In this document: positions 18,401-26,744 of the stretch, one piece after another | Numbering within the stretch: position 1 is the first letter of the stretch | Layout of the letters: the number at the start of each line of letters is the position of its first letter | From: Oscheius sp. JU75 | Lineage: Eukaryota > Nematoda > Chromadorea > Rhabditida > Rhabditidae | Length of the DNA stretch: 64,000 bases | Assembly: GCA_037178855.1 (NCBI GenBank) | Contig: JASJZC010000002.1 | Span: 2,852,001-2,916,000 of the forward strand | Reading direction: 5' to 3' | The notes under the pieces: model-generated | The model's input: the letters and a program-made list of their open reading frames with translations, nothing else | What the model was told of the DNA's origin: nothing | The model's database searches: none | Program-made: the position numbers and the translations under genes

Positions 18401-21299
18401 TCTTTCTGGCGGAGAAGTTCAAGCTGGGACAGTCCAAGATGCTCGCCACCCACGTGGCCGCACAGAATTTCTATCTGGGATGCCTTCAACCCGAGATGAA
18501 GGAGATCCAGAAAGCTCTGCTAGAGACGGCCGCAAGATCAGCAGCTCCAACGCACCATCGAACCAAAATGTGCCCTGAAGACTTCGGACGTCTGATGGAA
18601 ACCTTACCAAAGTCAGGAGATTTCGCTGTGAGAAGATCGGCCATAATCGCTCTACTCACGTACCGAGCAGCCTTGCGAATCTCTGAAGCGCTCGCTCTCA
18701 AAGGACAGGATCTGGAAGTAGTCTCGGATCTCCGCTGGATCGTACACATCACAAAGTCGAAGACGGACCAGGCTGGTCAAGGAGTCAAGGTTCCTTTCGA
18801 TGTCACGCCGAAAGAAGACAATCTACTCGCGGAATTTTTGAAGAAGATCAAGAAGAAAGAAGATTACCTGTTCAAGTCTTTCACCACGCCGCGTCCCATT
18901 ACGTACTCGACAGCGGTCGCGGATCTGAAGAAAGCTTTCGCCGAAGCAGGACTGGCTAGCAAGAAGTATACGTCGCACTCGTTCAGAGGAGGAGCAGCCT
19001 CAGCCGCCCTAGAAGCTGGATGGGACTCGACATCAGTCATGGTCACCGGCAGATGGAAGAGCGCAACTGCATTTCAAACCTACATTCGACCCCAGTCTTT
19101 CCCAGTGGCGCAGATTCTTGGCGATGACCATGTCATCTAATTTCAGGCCCCAAAGAACCCAGATCGGTTAGCTTGTTCTCTTTCCGCTAATAATTTATCA
19201 CAATTTTCATACACCACGTCCAGTTGCGGACATCCGGGTCTCTGGCCACGGCGCCTACTTCGAAGTTTCGCTTTCCACAAGAATCGACGTTTTCAGCCAA
19301 GTCTTGTTTCTCTCTACTACGGTTATCTTGGTTCTAATTTTCTCTCTTCTAAAACGGCATTGTTACCTCATCGCGGCTTATTGTTTTGTTTCTTTAATAT
19401 TGTTTATTTCCCCTACCCTTTACGATCCAACACTGAGTGGCTTTTTACTTACTTTTGGTGTCGCTCGACATTGTCAGATACGAAAACGAATGAAGCGTCC
19501 TCCTGCCAAAGCCGAAAACATAGTTTTTCTCGTAAAGAACGAGATGATAATCGAAGAGAGAGAAGAGAAAATGCATTTTTTCGAGTTCTGTGTTTTTAAT
19601 CTTTTTTATTTTTGTTTGATAATGTTTTTAACTATATTTCCAATTGTTTTTTGCGTTATAGGTCCTAGCTTAGAGAGTGACGAAGCCGTCGCCCCATCGT
19701 GCATCAAACGTCTCACTTTATCTTGAGGGAATTCCGGCATGCGATATTTCGAGGCGACTTAATGTATCCAGGCAACTTGTATCGGCGACGATTTCAAGAT
19801 TCAAGTCTTTGGGAAGCCATTCCGACCAAGCCGGACGCGGACGATCTGTTTCTGTTTCAACCAAAGCAGCTATCAAGAACGTGCGTGAATGTCTTCGTCG
19901 CAACCCGGCGCGCTCTATCCGCAAGCTGTCAAAGGAGATGTCCATTTCCCGAACTTCGTTGCAACGAATTGTCAAGAATCGTCTAGCGATGAAAGCGTAC
20001 AAGCAGACTAGAAGTCAATTTCTTTCTGTTGCTGCAAAAATCAAGAGAAAAGTCCGTGCCAAGCAGTTGTTTAGACGTTTCAAGAATGGAGCTCACCAAA
20101 CGATTCTCTTCACAGATGAGAAAGCGTTCACCATCGAACAGGCTCTGAACAAGCAAAATGATAGAATCTACGCAATTTCTCAGCCAAATGTGACCGTACA
20201 GCGAACTGCTTATCCGAAAAGTGTGATGGTCTTTGCCGCAATCACCTCAGATGGAAAGACGCCTCTCATCTTCGTACCCCCAGGGAATCAAAGTCAATGG
20301 AAACAATTATCTCGATATGCTGAAGACATGGCTTTTGCCCTGGGCCAAGAAAAACTTCAAGAAAAAACATTGGTGTTTCCAACAAGATGGGGCGCCCGCC
20401 CACAAGCATAACGCCGTCCAGAACTGGTGCCAGCAGAGCTTCCCGGACTTCGTCTCTTTCAATCAATGGCCACCGTCATCCCCTGACCTCAATCCTTTGG
20501 ACTACTCAGTCTGGAGTGTTCTCGAGTCCAAGGCATGCTCCAAATCCCATCTGGACATCGATTCGCTGAAGAAATCCCTGGAAAAGACCTGGAGTGAGCT
20601 CGATAATGACTACCTGCGTGCCACCGTCGACGCCTTCCCCAAACGTCTCAAGGCCTGTGTCGATGCTGACGGAGATATCTTTGAACTTTAACGTACAATT
20701 ATGTTCAGATTTTTGTTTTTTTTTATTTTTGAATAAAACCTTTATGGTCGATTTTCTTGTTCTGCTCTATTTTTGTTTTCACAGAACTTTTACGTTGTCA
20801 ACGTAATTATGAGCCACCCTGTATATCCATACTCCTGTAGGTCTCGTAGGCGCTAAGAGTGTGTCTGACAGGGGAGGAGAAAGCCTATCAGTGTGCGAAT
20901 TCTCACTAGTTACCGAACACTTCCCCACTATGAGAAATTCTTAGTTTTCAAGTGGCTCGTTAGAAAATTTCTATGGTAAATTTCTAATGTAACCATTCTG
21001 GCTGAATCCGAATGTCGGGTCTATTTCTACCTCACCTAGTTGCAAACAGACCTGTAAACACAATGCATCTATGTCTACATTTTGCACTGAATTGTTTTTC
21101 ATGTATAGTTTGTCTAAGCATTAACTAAACAAAAGTCTAAGAATACTGTAAGCAATGTTCCGTCCTGAAGCAGATACCTTCACATGAAACCCACCTCGGC
21201 CATCCAGTCTTTCGTTGACTTCAAGTTCCACTTATCGCCATACTTGTACTTCTTCTTCTCCCTGATAACGAACTTTGTCTGGAGTGGCTTATCCGTCAT
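12488..21299 (-). CDS. Unrecognised 700-aa protein gene with nested transposons in intron 1
   Basis: Eight exons join without a stop: 21195-21299, 14993-15112, 14784-14952, 14358-14722, 13399-14016, 13159-13353, 12993-13121, 12488-12889. The ATG follows a CATTTAG acceptor and lies 89 bp after the stop of the N1 gene, suggesting an operon. Residues 1-35 are charged (FVIREKKKYKYG). Residues 36-253 hold a cysteine-containing region (DCSQRTYDTW, CNKAPQCIMCYP, EPPSC) ending in a helix DSQQKYLDDKMNKMQ. Residues 254-459 form the core module (KSKYDEF, VIQAVTYMDAEKVFQ, LLINNELQIHPRAVDQLL, TRTEIRVVKQLINSQYPNMP). 460-567 are charged. 568-700 form a tail with three cysteines (YNIFGAS-like, DGTICQDG, TKCTYD). 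The core and flanking exons are shared with the 1098-aa gene; the tail is not. No signal peptide, membrane segment or known family is recognised. Intron 1 (15113-21194) contains a 5.67-kb transposon ending about 40 bp before the acceptor, so the gene may still be spliced. Confidence 0.7.
15197..15329 (+). repeat. Split direct repeat A1
   Basis: The 133-bp sequence begins AAAGTGATGTTTTGGGCGG and ends GCTTTTCGTTTTCTC. It recurs at 18045-18177. It forms the left end of the retroelement and probably contains its promoter and an ORF fragment (MAGYGRRCRDSG) also present in A2. Confidence 0.85.
15469..16125 (+). CDS. Gag-like nucleocapsid protein of the PAT-like element
   Basis: From the ATG at 15469 the ORF encodes 218 aa. 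The first 150 residues are strongly charged and predicted helical (MELMAEAEKNKEEILTKLK). The next 50 are arginine-, tyrosine- and proline-rich. The C-terminus has a CCHC zinc knuckle, CKVCGQQGHWAPDC, typical for nucleocapsid proteins that bind the element RNA. It ends in a TAA that is in the same frame as the downstream polymerase ORF, only two sense codons separating it from the track of that frame. Confidence 0.8.
   Translation: MSEQSPSCEDVTPRHSDADMRAFAEMCVENYEKKQLVKQGGRKREDVKLDRKGYQAQFDFNQELMELMAEAEKNKEEILTKLKNRNELLRVADKNQAVFDLLEAKKKAEELRITDPILAEIIEEQAREKKKEDRKRRHSPSARQPFRYREPARQPGSRFSSGYQKDNGYFYAPHDAYGYSAPPRPFFPERRDRSRDVCKVCGQQGHWAPDCPRRTDRK
16126..17901 (+). CDS. Reverse transcriptase-RNase H polyprotein of the PAT-like element
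   Basis: The frame directly follows the gag TAA and stays open to 17901 (about 590 aa). It lacks an obvious ATG near its start: the first in-frame ATG is at 16261. RT blocks include LILDLSFLNDF, CTFDLKSGYHHL, KVLPFGLSSGPRIFTK and the catalytic YLDDGVIY. The RNase H part shows ISVDASAFAVGAIL, THRELFAIDFGL, VSCDNQAACAIY and DNVEADAASR. The C-terminal stretch (DIDLFASDRNSKC, SRIDAFNHAGYW, WLVPPIGLL, GCPIWPAQPYWPIL) matches the region after RNase H in DIRS-order elements. Expression probably needs stop readthrough or reinitiation: a GTAAGG...TTTCAG candidate intron over the stop would break the frame. Confidence 0.85.
   Translation, partial: GFLQFFIYVIKEISELLQTAAIEELSEDTARHTFFSPLSVAENNSMLRLILDLSFLNDFVAKEKCRFEDFAIIKDLSPKNGYSCTFDLKSGYHHLAMSVESRNYLGFRWENCSYRFKVLPFGLSSGPRIFTKLLRPFVKKWRSDGLGIALYLDDGVIYAEKAEDCAKAVEIVRRDLLAAGWTFSENKCHWTPSQIFTWLGYEVKLAEYRFSITQRRLDNVRGCLLKLQTVRSPSLRQRLKFTGSLDSLHLHLFTDFEKRESKYLQTTTATAQRDGHALDYHIKKNEGGKGELLFWTRYFQTSPTRSLDLPPLRETPVTKISVDASAFAVGAILHTGKEGRTSRELPERLLIASSTHRELFAIDFGLRSFLPSIQSPVLVSCDNQAACAIYRKGSMIPELHEQAKSIWRMLDEQNIIAYVDWIPREDNVEADAASREIDLDDWRIRPEIAECVQNRLGRCDIDLFASDRNSKCSTFISRSACPRSSRIDAFNHAGYWRNTSTIWLVPPIGLLAKVLKFASHYGSKGILGCPIWPAQPYWPILYDHGNWAPFVKQVLRYETGHKLFEPMPFQSKFGSEYSKSPFVFIKFDFSQ
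17963..18047 (+). repeat. Split direct repeat B1
   Basis: This 85-bp repeat begins CGAATGAAGCGTCCTCC, ends GAGAGAAGAGAAAA and recurs at 19487-19571 with about one difference. It abuts A2, which is the junction expected from a circularised copy. Confidence 0.85.
18045..18177 (+). repeat. Split direct repeat A2
   Basis: Copy of A1. It joins B1 directly and precedes the recombinase ORF. Confidence 0.85.
18229..19140 (+). CDS. Tyrosine recombinase of the PAT-like element
   Basis: An uninterrupted 303-aa ORF starts at the ATG 18229; the same frame is open upstream through A2, so the start is a choice. The N-terminal SAM-like part includes TISVYQQRIKEFTKFW. The catalytic set is complete: AALRISEALAL (Arg), a lysine-containing beta strand (ITKSKTDQ), HSFRGG (His-x-x-Arg), GRWKS (Trp/His position) and YIRP (Tyr nucleophile). 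It would cut and join DNA through a phosphotyrosine intermediate to integrate circular copies. It lies between A2 and B2 on the same strand as gag and pol. Confidence 0.88.
   Translation: MTSSCETGLLGANLTLRRAIEDSRAPATISVYQQRIKEFTKFWWSKCPYVSQDKTRLLFLAEKFKLGQSKMLATHVAAQNFYLGCLQPEMKEIQKALLETAARSAAPTHHRTKMCPEDFGRLMETLPKSGDFAVRRSAIIALLTYRAALRISEALALKGQDLEVVSDLRWIVHITKSKTDQAGQGVKVPFDVTPKEDNLLAEFLKKIKKKEDYLFKSFTTPRPITYSTAVADLKKAFAEAGLASKKYTSHSFRGGAASAALEAGWDSTSVMVTGRWKSATAFQTYIRPQSFPVAQILGDDHVI
19487..19571 (+). repeat. Split direct repeat B2
   Basis: Copy of B1; the right end of the PAT-like element. Right-hand maT sequence resumes at 19572. Confidence 0.85.
19677..20691 (+). pseudogene. maT-like (DD37D) transposase, frameshifted
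   Basis: The N-terminus has a paired-type helix-turn-helix (DISRRLNVSRQLVSATI, then SIRKLSKEMSISRTSL). Catalytic blocks are ILFTDEKAF, QQDGAPAHKHNAVQ and SPDLNPLDYSVW. Thirty-seven residues separate the second and third Asp, the signature of the maT (DD37D) group. The protein changes frame once at a C run near 20279-20283 (FVPPG to PQGIKVNG), and the expected initiator reads GTG at 19677, so the copy is probably dead though little decayed. Confidence 0.8.
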
Positions 21300-21388
21300 T
21301 CTAAATGGAGATCAGAAAGCAATTATAAACTTCAGGTAGACAAAGAACAAAACCCTTGTAATATGCAAGCAAAATAGCATGTGAGTAT

Positions 21389-22048
21389 TTATTTGACAAA
21401 TTTTCGCACGGAGTCGCCCACTCCACGCTCACTCCACCAGGAGTGACTGTCTGGGACTCCGCGTAGGTCTTCGCAATCGTTGGCACGGTCGTACTGCCCT
21501 CTCATTTCTTCAAATATAATGAGCTTCTTGTCGAGATCAGAAACAGTATCGCTCTGCATAAAATTCGAAACTGCAACGTATAAATCAGGACTGCCTGTCG
21601 TCGCGAGATCGTCGCTGAGGAACTGGATACCAGAGCGGACAGTACGCAGAAGCTTCAGACTCATCTCACTGAAGAACTGAATACCAGAGCGGACAGCACG
21701 CACAAGCTCCTGATTCTTCTTGCTGAGGAACTGGATACCAAAGTGGACAGCACGCAGAACCTCCTGATTCTTCATGCTGAGGGACTGGATACCAAAGTGG
21801 ACAGTGAGCAGACGCATCAGATTCTCGAGCACCATTTCTCGGACGTTGCGATGGAAATGAGGAATAGCTTCGATCAGCTGAGCATCTAGCTTTGTCTGTT
21901 CGTCGGCTGTGAAGTAAGTCCGAACTTGAACAGAAAACTGGTTCGCATGACGACAGAGTGAGAAAAACAGTCGAATAACGCCATGGCCAGAGACGAGATC
22001 TGAGCCGGCAAGAAGCAATGACAGATCAGAAAAAATCTTTCCCTTCAT
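21389..22048 (-). CDS. Stand-alone N1-domain protein with internal 18-aa repeats
   Basis: A single-exon gene of 219 aa starts at ATG 22048, 16 bp after a TTTTTAG acceptor and 107 bp after the stop of the 1098-aa gene. The next gene starts 89 bp after its stop, so three genes are packed as if in one operon. Family motifs: IFSDLSLLLAGSDLVSGHG, ADEQTKLDAQLIEAIPHFHR, CEDLRGVPDSHSWWSE. Where the other copies have one RSGIQFLS segment, this one has four successive units of about 18 aa (HFGIQSLS, HFGIQFLS, RSGIQFFS, RSGIQFLS), an in-frame expansion that would lengthen a helix. The family is not recognised, no secretion signal or membrane segment is visible, and the role is unknown. Confidence 0.65.
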   Translation of the reverse strand: MKGKIFSDLSLLLAGSDLVSGHGVIRLFFSLCRHANQFSVQVRTYFTADEQTKLDAQLIEAIPHFHRNVREMVLENLMRLLTVHFGIQSLSMKNQEVLRAVHFGIQFLSKKNQELVRAVRSGIQFFSEMSLKLLRTVRSGIQFLSDDLATTGSPDLYVAVSNFMQSDTVSDLDKKLIIFEEMRGQYDRANDCEDLRGVPDSHSWWSERGVGDSVRKFVK

Positions 22049-22155
22049 GGTTTCCACGTCTATGCCTAAAAATCGATTTTAACAAGAAAAAAAAAATGAG
22101 AAAACAGGTTGCAAGAGCAGAAAAAAAGCTGAAAGTATCGCAAAGTTAAATCAAG

Positions 22156-25100
22156 TCAGTTTCGGAGATAGTGCCGTTGGGAGAATGTTAGCAGATTATT
22201 CAGACTACAATCCTCGGTTATGCTAGATGGTTCAGGGGTGAGTGGCCTAATATTCGAAGAGTTTCTCAAATAGAGAAGATTGTCATTGGTTTCTATATGC
22301 TTATTACTCTTACTTGAGCTTAGTTGTCTTCCTAGTTCTGAAAACCTTAAGACCCTCAAAATACAAGAACAAATGCGAGAAAATACTAGTCGTCTTGCTA
22401 AACTCGTGTCTCGCGTTAAGATCCTAAACAAACCTTCTAGAATATCTCCGATCAACATAAATGTGGATTGTACTGGACGAGAAATAGTCTCAAGTTTACT
22501 CTGAAAATAGATATTCTCATACTCATAATCACAAAACGTACTCACCATCATTTCGCTGAGGACCCCTTCTTCTTCACAAAGTTCATCTAGTTGTTTGCGT
22601 TCAGCCTGAAGCGGCGCGACTTCTTCCAATTTCAAGTCCAGTAGCTTGTTGGTGAGATCTTTTAACTCTTTTCCGTGATCGTAAAACTATATGTAAAGAT
22701 TTTTTTTATCAGATTTTTGAAACCCACCACTTTGAAACAGTTTTGAAACATTTTGTCCTTACAGCGAAAGAGCACATTTCCTTGTCGATTTGCAATCTTC
22801 TTCTTGTCACCAAGATTCAGTGTACCAACTTTCTCAGCGATGATTTTCTTCAATTCGTCAATGATCGGGTCAACGGACAGAAATTTTTTGGATGGCCAAA
22901 CTAGATTTATACGGTTTTTTTTGGATTAAATTGCTCACATTTGTTCCTGGTGGAGAGTAGCTGGAATAAATCTGATTCTGGGGCGATCTTTGTCTGAAGA
23001 TCATCGAGAAGTTTGGGGAGCTCATCATAGAGTTTTTCGAGAAGTTCGTCCTTTTCATCCATTTCTCTTTTTTTCCCCCAGTAGAGCTTCCTGGCTGCTG
23101 ATCTTTTCTGATCAGAACCTTTCGATCCTTTGTTCAAGAAGTTGGAGTAGCTTCTGATCTCATCTGGTCTCTCTAGACGATAATACACGACAACTGGGTT
23201 ATTGAAAGCAAGATCCTGGTTCTCCGCCCAAGCTTCGGCTTCCTGTAGTATAAAATACTAGTCTTTTTTTTTAGCAACCTTTGTTTCACTAGCGTTCAGG
23301 AGCGGGTCGGTTCGACTCGGCCCTATACTATCCAAGGCTCTTCCTACTGTACCAGGGTTGCGCGATCAGTTCAAACTTTTGGGAATCATCGTGTTTTGAC
23401 ATTTTTTGCACAGCGAGGAGCCTAAAAACAACTTTCAATTGTAAAAGATGGCGAAAACAGATGAGAAAAAGAAAAAATGAAACTTGGACACTAAAATCCT
23501 AAGTTCGAAAAAATTTGTTGCGTTTTCATTCGTTCCGTGTGGTAGCGATCAGTTTCGAATTTTTCCATTTTTTCAGATTGTACACGATCGCGATCGATCG
23601 TGCAACCCTGTACTGTACCTGAATAACCTATTTTTTCAGCTCTGCTGTACAGCGGCTGTGAGAAGAGTTGGATTAGACCCGTTACCGACCAGAGAAGTAA
23701 ATTATGAACACCCACAAGTATTCCTGTGGTAATTTCCGCCCATTTACTGTTGAATGCTTCTTCATTCTTGAGGAGTTCCGCAATATAGCTTCTTGTACCA
23801 GTGTTACGTTCCTGTAGCCATTTCGAAGCACTTTGGTGATACTAAACAGTTTGTTTACACGTTGGAAACTTCATACCCTGCTATAAGCTCTTCCTATTAT
23901 GGCGTTGTTGTTAACAATCTTTTTCAATTCTTTCACCTCTGCCATGATCTCAGAACTCTCGGACGAATTTTTCTTTGTTTCTACAAACTTTATATAGTTT
24001 TGTTCGGCTTTTTTAACATTCATCCGCTGAAATTCGTTATTTTAAAAGCTATTGTGAACCAACTTTTTCATAATTTGCAGCAGCTTCACTTTCGGCGACC
24101 GACTTTTCTATTCCGTCGCGCATCATACCATCCTCTTCATTGTGCTGCCATATTTTGTAGAAGTCACTCCAGTCTTCAAGCGACATTTGAGCAGGTTGTG
24201 CCGTGAAGTTCTCGTTCTGTTGGAAATTAATACACTATAAGCAGTGCGTACCAAATAATCGGAATTAATCTTCTTGACGATCTGAACGAAAGCAGCCAGA
24301 GTATCAATCGACATGTCTCCATAGCGTTCAGTCATTTTGGCAGCCAGCTGCAAGCAGTTCTTCGGCGCATGCTTCAGCACAGTTCTCATTCGGTACGCTT
24401 CAGCCGGTGTCAACGAATCGAGACGGCTTCTGAGCTCGCCCTCGGGCATATTCGGATATTGACTGTTGATCAGCTGCTTCACCACGCTTATTTCAGTCCG
24501 TGTAATCATTTCATAGTATTTAAGAACGCTCCGTATATCCTTCAGATAGTTTCCTTCTTTCGAAGCATGTTGTGTGAGTTCCATAACCATTTGGAGGTCG
24601 GATTTTGAAATCGGTCCAGTATCCCTCACGATCAGCAGCTGGTCAACTGCCCGCGGGTGTATTTGCAGCTCATTGTTTATTAGCAGGTCGAGAGTCTCTC
24701 CATTGAAAAAGACTATCTGTGAGTCAGTCATTGCAGAAACCTGGAAGACCTTCTCCGCGTCCATGTAGGTTACGGCTTGAATGACGCGACCGTATTGATC
24801 AATTTTAGAGTTTCCCTCCAGATTGCTGATGGAATGCTTGACAAACTCGTCGTACTTGCTTTTGGCACCTCCATCCTGAAACACAACATCTCTCTACCAC
24901 GTGTCTGTCCGTCTGTCCAATAGCCACAAACGGGACCGAAGAAGTTTCTGTCCAGAAGTTATTGCCGGTTAACAGGGGATCTCACTCTCGCTTTGTGAAT
25001 CTGTTTGGGTCGCAGATTGTTTTTTATCACTTTTTTCAAAAGAACCAGACATTTTGGTCCAGATTCGGACCGACTACAGCTACTGTTGCCCTAAAAATAT

Positions 25101-26683
25101 GTTTTTCAATGCCCACCTGCATCTTGTTCATCTTATCATCCAAGTATTTCTGTTGGCTGTTGACAGCCCTCTGCTCCAGGGTGTTGATCTCGTGAAGACT
25201 GTTTTGGATCTCCCTTTTAAGCTGATTAACCTCGGTAGTCCGTTTTCCGTGTCTCCTGAGCACAGCTATCCTCTTCTCTTTCTTGGCAAAATAAGAGATC
25301 TTCTCCTTGCACTCCTCGACCACCTTCGCGCTCTCGGCGTAGTTTGAATCCGTCCATTTCATTTTGTTCTCCCAGAAATTTTGGCCTCTTTCGTTTTCTT
25401 CTCTTTCTTCTTCTCTTTCCTCTTCCTGGAAAGGCTTCTTCTTCTGCCTCTTTGCGTCCTCATCAAGCTTCTTCCAAACCCAAATGGCTGCATTCTTTGC
25501 CTTCGAATGATTTTGTAGACGCAAGAGATGGTACTGAATGGCAGCTACGTAGTCGGAAATGGCTAAACACGAAACATATCAGCTAGACTTTATACTTACT
25601 TCTGGGAGACATCGTTAGTTCACAGTCTTGGGTACAGACAGTTGGCTCCGTGTATTCCTTGAGCTCGTCGTATATGGAGGCCTGAAAAGCACGGGTTTTC
25701 TCTCTGTACTTACAGTGTATAATACTTACATTTTCCTTTCGCTTACAGGGCTCAGAGATTGTATCTTTCCGAATTCCGTGAAGTCGCTCATCAACCTGCT
25801 GCCCAGTTTTGTCTGAGTGATACGATCCGGTTTTACTAAAAACACAGGTTTCTTTTGAGTTACTCTAGGCAAAATACTTTGGTTCCTCATCCGGATTCGA
25901 ATCTCTGACCGGTGCCACGAAGTAAGTGATACTTGCGTCATCGATAGTGGCCGAGGCTGAAGAAGATAAAGCTAAAAGAAAAAGATAGTAGAGGGGAATG
26001 TTTTGTATATTTGAAGGGTGAGTCACAGAAATGCCCCAATGTCTTGAACTAAACACGGGCTTACCAGAAGATCTGTTCCTCTCCGTCACAGTGGAAAGAC
26101 TGTTGGTGTTTCTAAAAACGAATCAATATAATGCAAGGCAAACTTACGACATATTCTGTGCCATCACTAAATCGTATTTGCCAAATTTTCGCATGGAGTC
26201 GCCTCGTTCAAGCTCACTCCACCAGGAGTGACTGTCTGGGACTCCGCACAGGTCTTCGCAATCGTCGCCAAGGTCGTACTGCCCTCTCATTCCTTTAAAT
26301 ATCCTGAGCTTCTCGTCGAGCTCAAAAACAGCAGGGCTCTCCATAAAATCCGAAACTGCAAAGTATAAACCATTACTGTCTGTCGTCGCGAGATCGTCGC
26401 GGAGGAACTGGATACCAGAGCGGATAATACGCAGACGCATCAGACTCTCCTCGCCGAGCATTAGAGCCCTCTCTCGGACGTTGCGTTGGAAATGAGGAAT
26501 AGCTTCGATCAGCTGAGCATCTAGCTTTTTCTGTTCGACGGCTGTGAAGTAAGTCCGAACTTGAACAGAAAACTGGTTCGCATGACGACAGAGTAAGAAA
26601 AGCAGTCGAATAACGCCATGGCCAGAGATGAGATCTGAGCCGAAAAGAAGCAGTGACAGATCAGAAAAAATCTTTTCCTTCAT
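22156..26683 (-). CDS. Unrecognised 1098-aa modular protein, 14 exons
   Basis: Fourteen exons join in one frame: 26148-26683, 26065-26111, 25878-25971, 25730-25835, 25600-25681, 25117-25562, 24252-24875, 24064-24216, 23877-24026, 23716-23811, 22939-23242, 22728-22900, 22546-22686, 22156-22500. Residues 1-178 are the N1 domain. 179-288 are a low-complexity linker. 289-437 are a strongly charged coiled-coil-like region ending KYLDDKMNKMQ. 438-645 are the core module shared with the 700-aa gene (IQAVTYMDAEKVFQ, ELQIHPRAVDQLL, KQLINSQYPNMP). 646-778 correspond partly to that gene. 779-1098 are specific, with helical charged segments (KKREMDEKDELLEKLYDELP, ERKQLDELCEEEG). No signal peptide, membrane span or known domain is recognised. 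An acceptor 14 bp before the ATG suggests trans-splicing. Splice choices for exons 8-9 follow the aligned donors in the paralogue. Confidence 0.7.
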
Positions 26684-26744
26684 GGTTTCCACGTATTTGT
26701 CTGAAAATCGATTTTAACAAGAAAAAAAAATGGTATTATTTCGG

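Larger units (their letters stand above)
15197..19571 (+). mobile_element. PAT/Ngaro-like tyrosine-recombinase retrotransposon, apparently complete
   Basis: Order: A1 repeat, gag-like ORF, RT-RNase H ORF, B1 repeat, A2 repeat, tyrosine recombinase ORF, B2 repeat. A1 (15197-15329) equals A2 (18045-18177) and B1 (17963-18047) equals B2 (19487-19571) with almost no differences. These split direct repeats are known from the PAT, Kangaroo and Ngaro groups of the DIRS order, which replicate through a circle and integrate with a tyrosine recombinase, leaving no target duplication. None is seen here. All three ORFs are open and the repeats nearly identical, so the insertion is recent. It lies inside a maT-like transposon. 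Confidence 0.85.
15155..20821. mobile_element. maT-like Tc1/mariner transposon carrying a nested retroelement
   Basis: Inverted repeats of 27 bp, starting CAGGGTGGC and containing CATAATTACGTTGACAA, bound the element (15155-15181 and 20795-20821). The target is TA on one side and a mutated TG/CA on the other. The empty site is preserved in the related intron near 2275-2285 on the plus strand. Removing the PAT-like element at 15197-19571 leaves about 1.3 kb, the usual size for this superfamily. Its only gene is the frameshifted DD37D transposase at 19677-20691. Confidence 0.85.

Noticed and set aside
23270-23340. GGTTCGACTCGG resembling a tRNA B box
   Set aside because: The whole intron aligns with the paralogous intron at 12890-12990, where the box is absent, so it is ordinary intron sequence.
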